This document shows, in pieces, positions 30,001-45,000 of a stretch of 64,000 nt of DNA (positions within the stretch are counted from its first letter, which is position 1; the number at the start of each line of letters is the position of its first letter). The translations under genes were made by a program, and so were the position numbers. Location of the stretch: contig CM068827.1 in the NCBI GenBank assembly GCA_028554795.2, positions 77,683,677 through 77,747,676 on the forward strand. Direction: 5' to 3'. Source of the stretch: Sinohyriopsis cumingii (taxonomy: Eukaryota; Mollusca; Bivalvia; Unionida; Unionidae). The notes under the pieces were generated by a model. That model was not told the DNA's origin. It made no database searches and saw nothing but the letters and a program-made list of their open reading frames with translations.

Positions 30001-33000
30001 ATCCAGCTATTTGACTGGCTTTTATAGTCAACGGGGAGAGAAGACCTATTCAGGTTTTTGAAGCATCTTGGATTTTCTGATTTTCGTATTATTAATGGCT
30101 TGATCTTGTCACTTCCATCCATATTTCCGGCCAAAAGCAAAGTTACTCTCTCTTTGGATTTTTTTCCTCCATGGCATTTGTTTCCTTTGAAATCCATCGT
30201 CTTGTTAGGCAGACATTGCCAAAATAGCCCCGTTTCATCAGCATTGTATATATCGCATGGCTTGAACTTGTCTAAGATTTTTGGCAAAACTTCTTTATGC
30301 CATTCCTTAACAGCCACATCTGAAACAGATGCACTCTCTCCACACACGGTTTTAAAACATATATTATTGCGCTGTTTGAAACGATCTAACCAGCCATGTG
30401 ATGCTTTCCATGTTTCGTGTCCCAAGTCTTTTACAAATTTCTCAGCCTGTTGCTGGATACGAGAGCCATCTACTGGGATATTTTCGGCACGGACGTTTTT
30501 AAACCATTTTAGTGTTGCCTCGTCGACATCATCGAACTTTGCGGAACGCATTTTCTTTCTATCGGGACCAAATTGTCCAAGTTCATAAGTAGTTTTGATT
30601 TTATCAGCATTTTTCTTCCAGCCTGAAATAGTGTTTGATGGAATGTTGTACTTGTTTGCCAAATCAGCACACTTTTCGCCTTTTTCAAGTTGTAGCAAAA
30701 TTTCATACTTCAGTTCAATGTTTTGGTTTGAAAGCTTTCTCTTTTGGAACATTTTTTTCTCTCTCATGAAACAGCATATACTGTACATGTACTTGTACTT
30801 TGTAACCCATGCTAGCGAAAGGAGTGTCATTTGCACTCACAGTCAATGTACATGTACATGTACATGTATTTTCAAAAACATTTATTGATCTTTATCTGCG
30901 AGATACTGTCATATATTAACCTGGATATAATACAATCTTGGTTATTTTGCACCTAACACCGCGTTATGCGTGAATGGCGGGTGCCTGAAAGCAATCGGTG
31001 GATGTTTCTCTCTCACTCTCTCGTTTGTGATTTTCTTTGATCCATTTTTCAATCTGATAACATATTCAAACCTCTGAGTACAACCAAACATGATTTGTTT
31101 TTCAATATTCACATCAATTATAAAAATGCGTCGTGTGTTATCTGACATAAGTGATGCACACTACAGTAATGGATGCATACGCTACATGTGATATAAGGAG
31201 TTCATAGATATATTTTTTCTTTAATAAATTACGTATGATGATAAAAAAGGAATAAATGATAACAACACCAGGTTAGTTCATTTCATTTTATTATCAATTA
31301 AGCGTTTTGTTTATTTTATTGTAACATGCAGTGGGAGGGGATTCCAGTAAACACCAGCAAGAGACAGGAGTAATGCTCAAGGACATTTTTAAAATTACCG
31401 GTTTTTATGAACCCGGATATCTCGGGACCCGGTTATGTCGACGATTTTTTTACACCCCCGACGTAATCGAGATAACCGGGTTTGACTGTATTTGTAAAAT
31501 ATTGAAGTCTCTATGCTGGAATACGTTTTGCCAGTTTAGTCAAATCTGATGAGCGGTTATTAAGAACAAGTCATTTAAATGTCTTTTTACTTTTAGCAGG
31601 GCTATCATCTGATGGATGACTAGCATCATTTATAAAAGTAATAAAGATCTTCACAGAAGGATGCTTTCTGAAAATCTAATCAATTTATGTCATAAGTTTG
31701 GTGCACGAAGTCATCATTTAAACATTATTCTGCGTTTACTAGAGTGGCCATTTTTTTAATAGTCGGATTGGCATTATTGGACATACATAAAAGGACTTTA
31801 TACCAGGATGCTGTCATGTTTTGTTGAAAATAGTCTGGTGGGCTTTGTGAGCAAGCTGGAATTTGCAATTATTGAAGAATGGAGGTTTGGGGGCTTTTGC
31901 AACAGCAGCCTTTTTTGAAAGTGGATTGGCGTCATTTGAAGAGTCATGAAAGGTCTTTCAGCCAGGATGCTTTTCAGTCCAGTGGTTTTTGAGAATAATT
32001 TTTTTTTAAAACTATCATATCTGAGGGCAGATTAGCATTATTTGTATAATCTGAAAGCCCTTCATGCCAATATACTCTCTGCCAAATTCAATTACATATG
32101 AGCTTGAAAAAAGGAAGTACCTTGAAGGAGTTGATGCTCCGACAGCCATAAAGAATTTATAAGAATCCAATACAACACCATCTGCTCTTTGTGTGCTGTG
32201 ATGTGGATTTTTAATGTAGCTTTAAGAAAAATTTCAGCCATATCGCTACGATGTCTGCAATGTGGCAGTTTATAGTGATGTCTAGCACTCGGACATCATG
32301 CCGCAGACATGTAGCATGATGTCTCACCCAGTCATATTATCCTGACACCAGGCTAACCAGTCCTAACACTAACCTCTTAATGCTGAGTGCCAAGTGAGGC
32401 AGCTGTTAATACCCTTTTTGTAAGTCTTTGGTATGACTTGGCCAGGGATCGAACCCACGAACTCCCGCATCTAAGGTGGATGCTCTGACCACTAGGCCGC
32501 CGGACTGGTCATCTGTTCTTTGTAACTGCTGACTGTTGAAACCATCTCCAATATTTCGGAACCATAACAACATTTTCAAAATGGCTACCAGCCTATGGTG
32601 GCCATGCTGGTTGTCAAAGTGGCACCATTTTCATTTAGGACCAACTAGACATAATTTAAAGTGTTCTGATGATTAACATGATTTTCAAGGAGGCTGCAAA
32701 TATTGTAATACTGAAGGTCAGATTACTGGACCAACTAGACAACACAATAGTCTTTTGGTGGAATCCTGAAGTTGACATTCCCAATCATACAGGAGGAATA
32801 GCAACAACAGTGAAGGCCACATTAACTGTCACATCGACGCAAATTTCCTTTAGGACTGGCAATACATAAGAAGGAGTCTTACTGAATATCCCATGTTGAT
32901 ATGCCCATATATTTTGGAGGAGTAGCGACAGCAAGATTTTCAATACAGCCCATGTGGTGGTCATACTGGTTGTCCAAGTGGCACCATTTTCATTTAGTAC

Positions 33001-36000
33001 CAACTAGACTTTGAGATGAATATGTGTGTGTAAAGTTTCATGGCAAATCCTCCAAGTAGTTCAGGAAGAGTTGTGATAAACTTTTGCAAGCCTGTAGATG
33101 GTCCAACAATCAACAGACCATCCTATAAGCTTTGTGTTCTTTGACCAGTAGAGCTAACACGAGTCCTTCAGAGGGTCTAATATGATGATCTAGCTGAAAA
33201 GAATTTCCAGGAATCCTATATAAAACTGTTTCTTTCTTTTAACTGTTGAGTACTGAAACCACTTCAGATGTTTTAAGCAACAAAAATATTATCAAGATGG
33301 TCACTGTGGTGGTCATATTGGATATAAAATTAGCTCCATTTTGATTTAGGACAAACAAGTCTTCTGGTGAAAACACCACATCGATATCACCATCATTTTT
33401 GGAGAAGTAGCAGTAAGATTTTCAAGATGGCTGCCATAATGACAGGAAATTCAGCATTATTTTCATTTAATACCAACAAGATATCACAAGAAGATTTCTA
33501 GGGAGGAATAGCCATAGTATTTTCAAGATGGCTACCATGATGGCAAGATTATGTATTAATTGGGCATAATTTTAATTTAGGACCAAGTAGATCCCATACT
33601 AAGTTACCTGGTGAAAACCCAAATCAATAGACTTTCTATTTCTTCGCAGTAGTTATAACATGATTTTCAAGAGGGAATTTAAGACAGCCATATTGCACAT
33701 CAGATTGGAACTATTTTCATTTAGAAGCAACCAGGCAAAATAGGACGTCATTTGGGGAAAACGCCACATTGATATAATCATTTATTCAAGAGTAATGATA
33801 ACAAGATTTTCAAGATGAAAGACATATTGGCATCATTTTCATTTATGATCAACTAAATTTTTTCAGAAGTCTTCTGGTTATTCAGCGATTCCCCTAGGGG
33901 AGCAAGATTGAGGGTTAAAAATCCCTTTGGTGTCAGAATTGTGTCAATTAAAATATTCAGGGGACTCTGATGCACAAACAAAGAAAAAAGAGAATCAGTG
34001 TTGTTACATGTCAAAATGACTTTCCATTTATGAGAAAAGGTTACAAGATTTTGCTAGATGGCTGCTGTGGCACTAGTATTTTAAGCAAAACATTTCCACC
34101 AATTTGCAAGATTTATTGCACACTTGGAAACTTTGTCAGAAAAATCAGGCCATCAGGTCTTGAGGTGGGCCTGCTTCTCTTAAGTGTTATTGATACTGCT
34201 GGTTAGAATGATTTTCAGTTAATTTTGAGATAAAGATAACCAATCAAATCTCATTTTATACTGCAATACAACATTCTACAGCTGTTGTTGTGTGACTAAC
34301 GCCATTTATCTGCATCCGAAAGGCAAAACATGGAAGGCAGTACAAGTGTTGGAGGAAGAACTCTGGAAAAATCTCAATAAGAAGCATGAACGTATGGGAA
34401 TATACTTTCGAGCTTTCTCACATACCCATGATGGCCAAGCCAGAGGCTTTAACTCCAGGCAGACAGGTAAGATGGCAGTGATCAGTAAAGGCGAGCACTT
34501 TAAACCTTAGAATACTTAGCCACTCTGGGCAACACAATCTATCATAGTTCTCAATACCCTTCTCCTGCTTCATTAGAGTAGACAATTCACACAAAAAACT
34601 TATGATTTAGCTTATACGCTTAAACACATACCACTGCCTTATAAAGTAACTTTTATATTAAACGTATATCGCAAAAAGTTTTTCAAAATATAGCAGCTTC
34701 ATATATACAAATAGTAAAAATTTATAAGCCATGCTGAAGCAGGAAATATTAACATTTATCATATATACTGCATTCAAAAGTTATCTTAAGTACCATGAAA
34801 ACTTTCTGCATATAAATTCAGACGTATCAAGAAGATTTTACTGAAAATAAGTATATATTTCATTAAAATGGAAAATGTGCCAAAATTTTAATCAGGAAGA
34901 CATAATAGCAATGACGATGCCTATAATTAAATATTTGTATTTCTGTGTAGTAAATCAAAGCATCTAACATTACATTTACAATATTAGTGGAAATGTGTAG
35001 TTCCACAGTACAAGACAGGGCCAGGTAGTATGACAGAGTGAATCTCATTCAAACACGACTTGCTGCATATCACCAATAAAATACTTGTTAAACCGATATG
35101 ACAGAATATGACAATGCATAATTTCAGACAAATGAAGGACATTTTATTTGGAAAGTTTGGTTTCACCCATTGGTATAAATGAAAGACTGGTGATAGTTTC
35201 AATGAATACTAAACATATGGTTGGTTAGAACCAATCTTCCATATATCCCAGTTATCCAAAATTTTGTATGAAAACTGTTTCCATTTTTGTCATCAGCAAT
35301 ACTTTTAAATACCAAAAGATCACACATTAAGCTGCTGACAGGTTAAATTTCAAACGGCAGAAATGTTTTATTGTGTTGCCCTACACAGACAAACTTTAAC
35401 TGATACTACATAAGGCATCAGTTGTTGGTATATCGTCAATGAAAACTGTCAGTGCATGAACCTCAGCTTTCTGAAATCACCATTATAGCTGTTGGGCTAC
35501 AAAGAAAGTTTTGCATCTGAAGTTGAATTCTCAGTCCCAGTGCCAATATCACTGTAATGCAGTACTGATGTCAAAAAACGAAATTTAGCCTTCTCCTACC
35601 TGCAGGTGCTCCTGGCTGACTGGGGATCCCAGTGGCAGGGGGTGGGGCTTGCTGGGAGGCATGCTGGCTGTATGGGTCAGTTGGTGGGGCTGACACAGGA
35701 CCTGGTGGCGGTGCACCATATCCACCATATCCCCCATATGGTGGGGCAGCAGATGCAGGAGGTTGCTGTGTGTAGGACTGGCCATCTGAAATTGATGAAT
35801 GAACAGTAGAGAATTCAGACTGGATTTATTAATTTGGGACACTTTCCAGTAAAGTTGAAAAAGTGTGATCATTCTGGTCCAATTTGGGGCTCTAATTAGA
35901 GCATCAAGAAACTGACTGTTTATGGCTCTCATGAACAGCATTATAACAAGGCGGTACTGTACCTTTCTTGAAGATAAATTTAATTTTTTCCGTTATTTTG

Positions 36001-39000
36001 TTATGAACCTAATCTTTTCTCTGAAGTTATGATCGAAGGTGTAATTCAGCTAAACAGCTCTGTCAAGTCATTTCTACTAGGGGCCCTGAGTGGCTGAGTG
36101 GTCTAAAACGCTCTGTTACAGATCACTGCCATCTCACCTGTCTGTGTGGGTTCGAGTCTAGGATTCGGCTAATGTGGGTATGTGAAAAAGCTTGCCAGTA
36201 GCTTCTCATGGGTCGGTGGTTCTTCCTGGGTTCTCCCTCCACCATTAATACTGGCCGCCATGCATAACCTAACGTGTGCTGAAAAATGGCATTAAACCCC
36301 ACAACAACATTTCTACTAAACACGCCAAGAAAGCCAAATGGCAGATGTCTACAGAAAGTACAATGTGATGGAATTGGTTATTAGTCATCGTTGCGCCCTC
36401 ACTCAAACTAATCTAGACAGAATTTGCACCATTTCTTCTGTTATGGAGATATGATCGTAATGCCTTTCCAATTTAAGTGAAGACATGAAGTAAGAGAATT
36501 AAGAGGTAGTATGGGAGTGCTTTTTAAATCTTATCAAGAATGAGAATAGAATATGAACAGATGACATGTCTGTCTCATACATGCCAACACCTGGAGAGGA
36601 AAAAGTTTAATCCAAGTGGACAAAAAGAGTAATCTGAGCAGAAAACGAGTAATCCACATATAACATAATAAAATTCAATGAGCATATGTACAAAATGATT
36701 TATTTACCCCTCTGGTCTTTTAACATCAATTACTGCTTCAAGCATTTATATATAGCACTTGTACCAGCTGAAACTATGTTTTGCACACCAGTAGAGCACT
36801 ATGTGCTTTGTTTACAGAGCCAGGATCTGAATTCAGTTTTATTTTTGTTAAGAATACTGAACAATCTCCCACAGTCAGCATCAGAATGGTAAAGAACCAA
36901 TATTACAAAGAAGAGGAAATTGATATCTTCCAGTTATTGGGTCTTTTAGCTGGGAAATAAGGTGCCATTGCACATCAACTCTGTCTGCAGTATGTACATC
37001 GTCAGGTAGAATGCCAACATAATACTTCAGGAGTTCTCCTTCTAATGTATCAGCAGCCTTTCCTGCAGCATGGTGCATCATATGACATGGACAACCTGAT
37101 GGAGACATTTTTCAAAATATAGAATGCAACTCCTTTATGAATTCCAGTCATCATTGAAGCATTATCAGCTGAAAACCCATACAGTTCTGCCAGCTTATGT
37201 TTATTCAAAGCATTATTAAGCAAATGAAAAATGTTTTCTCCAGTGGAATCTACTGTTAATTTTGGTAATGAAAGAAGAGCATACTGACTTTGCCCTTTTC
37301 GTTGTCAAAGTCTCTTACACAGACTGGGTACAACTTTTTGTCTTCATAATCAGTGCTCCTGTCTGCTGCAATACTGAATGGCCCAATTTTCATGGCTTCT
37401 ACAATTTGAAGTGAGTTATCTTCTGCTAAACACCTAACAATATTTGATGATTTTGTTCTTACACATTTTCCGCAACTAGAACAAATCTGACTTGACTTTT
37501 ACAGCCAAATACCTACAGACTGGTTCTGTACCAGATATGAATTGGAACAAAGAATCTGCGAGCAGATTAAAAGTGAGAAAACTGGTTTGCTCTTAACTTA
37601 GCCATACAGCTGCTATAAACAGAAACCGAGGTAAACAGTTTTAAAGTAGAAACCAGCTTGTTTTTTGGAAATAGGGCAGCTGCTATAAATAGAACATACT
37701 ACTGTTAGTAAAGAGCATGCAAGTCTACAAACAAGCACAATCTTACATAGAAGCCATCTTTACTAGAATATGGTCTGAAAGATTAATGGAACATTAATAA
37801 AAATGAGAAAACAAATTATGAATTTTTTGGGAGGGGGATATAAAGAAAATGCGCAATCCAAATACATTTATGCATAAGACATAATTTAGTGAAAAAAAAG
37901 CATAATGGTTGGCATGTATTCTGTCTGTCTATTCTGTATAATGGAATACAACCAAGATGTCAACAACAAAAAAACAGTACCACACTGCCCCGACACACAT
38001 TCAAAAAGACCATTAAGTTGATATCTGTATCATTAATGTATCATATCAATGTGTTGGAGGTGCATCATTTCACCCTTCGCACATGCACTTTCTTATTTTT
38101 CTATAGCTCTTTCTTATTTTGGTATGAATTTCCGATTAGAATGTTAGGAGATGGACAAGTTTCAGTGGAATAGTATGGACTCATAAAATATTTAAGAAAG
38201 AGAATTAAAAGATGCAAAAATACTCACTGTATTCTCCGTATGGCCTTGGTGGTCCTCCAGGTACTGCTGGTGCCTGGCCTGGGGGTGGCACCCCATATCC
38301 TGGCTGACCATAGGGGCTGTATGCTGGTGGTTGGCCTGGGGGTGGAGCTGATAGTGGTGGCTGACCCACAGGAGGTTGACCAGGGGCTCCTGTTGGTCCC
38401 CACTGATATCCTCCTGGAGCTCCTACTGGGGGCTGACCTTGTGGGCCTGGATATCCACCTAAAAAATGAAGAGTGATATATCTGTTTGCAAACTGCATGA
38501 AAAATCTATTATCTGTGTGGCCCAACAGAGTCCTGTACCAACATGGAACACAATCTGTGTAGTATTTTACGCTTAAATAATTTGATCATGGGACTAATGA
38601 GGTAATCTGATAAAAATTTGTCACAATGACTGAAAACAGCACTAGTTGAATTTATCTTTGGGATGCCAATCAGCATTTTTATAATTCAACATTGGATATT
38701 CTGCCATCTTTAAGGATTGATGGTCTACTATGATTTCTTTTATTGGTTTAAAAATGGAGACAAAAGGTAATAAAATTATTGGTTCCTTTCGAGTATCACC
38801 AGTTTAACATTTCGTTTTTTCAACGCCTACAACTTGTGATCCCCATCTGTTTCATAAAGCAGCATACCTTGGATGACAGCTTGGCATCAATTTCACTTGG
38901 GTACAATGAGACACCACAAGTCATCTGGTGCAAAAATCTAGGCTTTACATTTAGAGGCAAGTCCTTTGGCAAAACTAATGTTCACATGATTATCGTTTCC

Positions 39001-42000
39001 AAAGGACCAGTGATAGCAAGATCTTCAAGATGACCACTGTGACAACAATACTGGACAGTGGGATGAATGTGAGCATGTCAAGTTTCATGGCAATACTCCA
39101 AACTGTCAGAATGGATTAGCAATAACAAATTTACGTTAATGGACATAGAGACAATGGATGACACACTATCCTGTAAATTCTGTCTGTTAGTAGTACAGAT
39201 AACAGAACTAAATTTAATTTTACTCACATAAATATAGCCTGGCCTCCCCCACCTACCAATCAAGATAAATCTCTTCTTATGACAAAAATGCCCTGAATCT
39301 AGTACAACTATAATTATTTCAAGAATATACAATTTCATAACTTTATTTTGTGTTATATATTTTCCAGGTAAGTGTTCCAAAACGAGTCTCAACCATAATG
39401 TCTCAGTTACTTCTGCTACATTGTATTTGAATAATCTGTCAACAAGGTTTCACTGCAATGACAGCTATGCTGCATTTTCCTCAATAAATGCGCAATAAAC
39501 CTGTTCATACCTTCCTCAAGGCATTAACAAGCTCTAAAATCTTTTTTTGCAAATCAGACCATTCCCATACATGTAGAAATATTTTTGAGAGAACAGCCTC
39601 ACCATTCTATTGATGCATGTTTGGGGAAATCATATTGTCCGGAGGGGGCTGGGGGAAGGGAGGCAAAATTCACGTGACTTGGCTGGTATAGGCATGTGAC
39701 AGAGCATATTTGAAAGTCAACTGTTTGCACTGTTATGAGACCTCTGAAGTACATACATAATCCACAAAGGGGAACTCTATAAACAAAACAAGGACCAAGT
39801 AAGCAATTAAAATATGAAGACACACAGACATAAAACCATCCAAGATGCATACATCTAACATCTGTATTAGTTAATATAAAAAAATCTATTCCTTTATTAC
39901 CATTCAGCTAATTGTCTTTGTAATAGTTTATCCAGAGGTGTAATTCATTTTCCCTGGTGTGTTAGCATGGGTATTTCTGGTGTACTGTTGGTACTCACTT
40001 AAAGTCAAAGTCCAGCTGCATAGAACACAAAACCTAATCTGCCACCATATAATGTGTCAGCAGATCAGGGTCTATGTTGTTTGTTCTAATGATTACTCCT
40101 AACAAATTGCAGTTCAATGACTTCTAAGCAAGAATATATGGTAAAAGTTGATAGAGCAAACTCTCCCAATTAATTCTTTGTAACCGTTTAAGTACCCAAG
40201 GTTGAAAATTTAGAAAACTTTAAAATGCTGTATGAATTACAAACTGACCAGAAAGAACACTACTATCTCCAATTCCTTGATATGCGTAGCATAGTTTGTT
40301 CATATACAAAAGTCATGTGGGATATCATGATGTCACCAATGTCTAACATGACATCATCCATGTCTAAGATGACATCATCCATGTCTATCAGGACATCATC
40401 AATGTCTATCATGTTTCTAGCAGTTTTAATATTAAAAAAATACTCTGGAGGATAAACTAAATTCTTGTGTGCAACAAATTCTTGGTTGTAAAGTGAATTT
40501 TTTATGTTCTATCCAATGGTAAATCATTACAAACAATACTGTCTTTCGCTACACTAATACTGATGATCCAACGGTTTTGGTCTACCAATTTTGAAACAGA
40601 AACAAAAGAATATAATTAATCATATGCATTGTTGTGCATGTGTGTGTATCAAAATTGTTTTTCAGGAGACATTATGACTTGGCAGGTAACTCAGAATCAG
40701 AATTTGTACCAGAGATGATTAGAAGTCACCTGATGAGAAACCATTGCTGATATGACTATAGCAATATTGTGAAGATGGACAGTGTGGTGGCCATCTTCAT
40801 GTCCAAGCAGAACCATTTCATTAGAACCATCAGGTGTTTTACTGACAATCGCTTGCTGATATGACCTTCCATTCAGGGGTAATGACAAACACTTTCAATA
40901 TGGCTGCAGCCACATCATCTTTGCTACACAAGGTTCCGATATGATAACCCTATCCAAACCATGATGGATTGAACAGATATATTGGTGTTTTGTCCTAGCG
41001 GCATCTACTGGCTTTCATGAGTTGCCTCCCTTAGTATGTAATGCCAACTAACCAACAGCATGAAGCATTGTACAACGGCCAAAAATGGTGGAGGCAATTG
41101 ACCTAAAAAGGATACTTTGTAAGTTAAACATTGAAAGTATGACTGTTCCAAATGGAAGACATTACAGGAATATTTGTGTGAAAGGTGTTTCTGCTCCCCT
41201 TGTTTCGATCATGTAGGAACAGTGTTCGAATTTGAACAACTTAATTTTGATTGGATGCAGTGGCATTTACTGACCCAAAGCACAGAAATATCTGCACATT
41301 ATGCCAAGGTGTAGTTAGGGTTATCACACTAGAACCTGGCTAGCAAAGATGCATCCACAGCTGCATCCTTTCTCATTTAGTACCAACTAGACCTTGGGAT
41401 GAATGCATGCATAAAATTTGATGGCAATTTTCCAAATAATTTAGAAGGAGTGGCAAAATGAAACTTTTTCTCATAACGATGGACAATAACCATTCCAAAG
41501 TTTGTCTGGTCTATGACCAGCACAGATTAATTTAAGTATTAGATATTAAAATAAAGCTTTTAAAAAAAGGCAATAAAATAACCTGTTTATGTCAAGCGGA
41601 CAACTGGATGAATAGTCTAATGAAAAAAACTGAATCAAGTCAGAACAAAACACATGCTAACAATATGGCATGCTTCTACGACCTACCCATATGTGGTGCA
41701 GTTGGAAGGACGTTACTTGGTGAACTAACAGGAGTTGATTGTGTCTGCTGTAGAGGTGTCTGCTGCCATGATCCTGAAACACCAACCAATATGGGCGACC
41801 TCATAATTCTCTCAGAGTTATGCTTTCTTCAAACACAATTTAGATATTTTCAGGCACATTGTGTGAATGGATGTACACTTTTGGACAGGATCAGATCTGG
41901 ATTTTAGTTAAACTCGGAGCATCAACTGTAACATTACATGGGCAATTTTGTAATGGTTTGGTTTGGTGCATTATGTTAGAAGCATGCTGTTTAGTGCTGA

Positions 42001-45000
42001 GGCAAGATACACCACATTAGGAAACCCAAACTGATCCAATGGTAGGATCTGAAACTGCATCCTTTTTGTCACGAGTTTAGTGTGCTAGCCACTGAGCCGA
42101 CATGGCTCCCGTGTTCAATAGGTGCCTCTTATGCAATGTAAGAGTGTGTACAGGCACATTCTATATTGTCAAGTCACCATGGGTAAATTTTCGATGGGTC
42201 GTCAAAACATCAGTTTAATGTAGTACATAAGATCTGGTTATACTGTATAACCACTGTTAACGTGAATTCTGATTATCACAGGCCTTGATTACACTAATGG
42301 ATCTCAAGTACACCAATGGGTCTTAAATTGAGTGATGTGATTGGCTAAAATTTAAGTTGGACTTAAAGCCAACCAACTGCATGTCCTCAGTCCAGACTTT
42401 GCTTGTAAGACTTGTTGACGGAATGAAGACAGATCTATAAGGTTTCCTCAATAAAGCAGAAATACTGCCAATGGTACATTGCTCACCTATTCTATACTTA
42501 TTATGAATGCAATTGCAGGGCATGAATGACTCTGGAGATCATTAAGTCACAATCATCTGGACCTTTGGTCAAGGTTTGTGGTCTTAACTAAATTTAAGGC
42601 ACAATAAAATTCCATCAGTTTCTTGCCAGGCTTGCAATGTCTCTGACAACGGACCTTCTTTCCTATCCCAAGCCATGTAAAAAGTTTAAGTCACTAACCT
42701 TGACCTTTGACATTTCAATGCCAAAAGCAAAATGTTTCATTCTTACCCCAAAAATTAAAATCCAGCATTGTTTATGGCAAACTGAATTTTTCTGCACATA
42801 AATCATTTTTCGGCCACAACAACCCTGACTTTGGACCAGATGATACCAGTGAGGTTTCTTCATTACTCAAGTGCAAGCCCTTTGCAAAGCTTTGTCGTAG
42901 TCTGTGATGTAGAACTAAAATTGTTAAGTAAAAACCATTGATCTTCTTACAGCCAGTGACCTTGACCTAACTTCAGCTGACCCTATAATCAACTGACTTC
43001 ACTGCATCAAGGTGCCTGCCAAACAAAGTTTGGTAAAGCAGATGGTGTAAAACAAAAGTTACTGTGTGGAAAGAAAAATGTACAGGTGAACAGATGATGT
43101 TCATACAGTGCCATAACACAAGCTTCACCTTGGCAAGGCATATACAAAATTATGTTATATCCAGGCTCCTCATGAAACAACACAAGCTTGTGGAATTCAC
43201 AAAGGGAATTCATCTGCAAAATGAATTTTTTCTTTAAAAAAATAATTACGAGCAGCAGCAGGTCCAAAACTGAACAGCCATAAAGCCATGTACACCAGGA
43301 AAAATACAAACGCTGTAGTCATGAATGAAATAGGTTTGCATTTGATCTTTCTTTTGTTGATGCAATTAAAAGAACCTAATTATATTATTTGCAGCTCCGA
43401 TTAATAAAATCCAAATTTGATTTTGAGAATCTAAAGCAAAAGAGCAATTTACATGTTGCCAGTTCAAAAAGAAAAATTGACTATACAGACATATAGTATC
43501 AACAACTTCTGTGTTGCCACAAATGTAAAGACCCCCCAAATTAGCCGCTCACGATAAAGAAGCCACTACCCGCTTGTTTTACCATTTTATTCCTAGAGAT
43601 CAATGAAGCTATTTGACAAATCAACATAATTACCGTAATCTGCAAAAAATTAGCTTTTCCGTGTTTGTTTTATCTAAATGCTTTAAAAATAGAATTATAA
43701 AGCATTTTATATTTTTCCAATGCACAATCTTTATAGAATTGGTATATGTAATTTCAATTTTTCAAATGAAAATTAGATTGAACACATTTTTTAATCAAAA
43801 CTTCATTCAAATGAAAATGTTGTTGAAATATTTAAATCCTCATGATAGCATGTCTCACTTTAATCGCAATGAAAAACTGTACTAAAATACTAAAAAACTA
43901 TTGCCCAAAACACAATTACTATGAAACAGTGTGTATAAAAACTGATTTCTACCATTTTTTTAAAGTCAAAAACAACAACCTACATTTCTACATTGCATTC
44001 ACCAACCTGGCATTACACAAATATCAGTTGGGCAAATAATCCCAAAATCTAGCATGCTCAAAGCAATGTTTAATTAGGTCAAATCTTTTACACACTTTCA
44101 CACTTGCTTAAAAGTCAGTTCAACTGCACAATGCAGACCCAGATCTGCCACCGCATAATATACGGCCAGATCTGGGTCTGTGCAGTTTGTTAGAAGTAAT
44201 AAATAGAATAAACACCATAGACCCTGATCTACAGGCGCTTTATGCTACAGAAGATAACAATATTTACTGTTTGCAGTTTGACTTGACTTATGAGCAAGTA
44301 TATATAGTATCCATTCAGTGAACCTCAGTTTAACTGATGAGGTTTAAAGTTTAGTGGTTGAAGCTGGTTAGTACATGAGGCAGACTCAAACAAAGGAATG
44401 ATTCCATGTTTTACAATTTATTTAATGTCTTTGCACTTTCATGGGGTATGAACACAAAATGTTGACAAGGCTTGCTAATTTGCAGTGAGCTCTAATCATG
44501 TGCTTGGTCCACTTGTGGAATAATGACATCCGAACTGACTGTAAATGAGGACAGTTGTTTTGGGTTTAATGCCATTTTTCAGCACATATCTGCCTATACA
44601 TTACGGCTAGTATATGAAGGAAGAACCCAAACAAAATCTCAGGAAAAACGACCAACCCACAAGGAAGCTACTGACAAGCTTTCTCACATACCCATGCTGG
44701 CCAAACCTGAGACTCAAATCTAAGCCAAGAGGAGATATCTGTGATCTGTAAAGGTGAGTGCTAGAGACCACTCTACCACCTGTTATGGGCAGTGTTTTAA
44801 GAGATCATACACGTCATTTAATACCACTTAGCTATGTGTTGTTGGCTGCACAGCTCCATCTTGAGTGTCAGTGATTGATCTTGATGGGCATTTGATTTGT
44901 GCATATTGCAGAGTGAATTGTCTAGGCTTCAATTTGATTTTACATGCGAGGTAAATCCATCGTTTTAGGAAATTTATGCAAATGAAAAAACTGTTACTCA

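Noticed and set aside
36080..36160. Possible tRNA gene
   Set aside because: A and B boxes are present, but the cloverleaf is poor and the sequence continues into a SINE body with a CAA tail and target duplications.
40225..40455. Repetitive Met/Ser-rich forward open frame
   Set aside because: It is produced by a 21-bp minisatellite.
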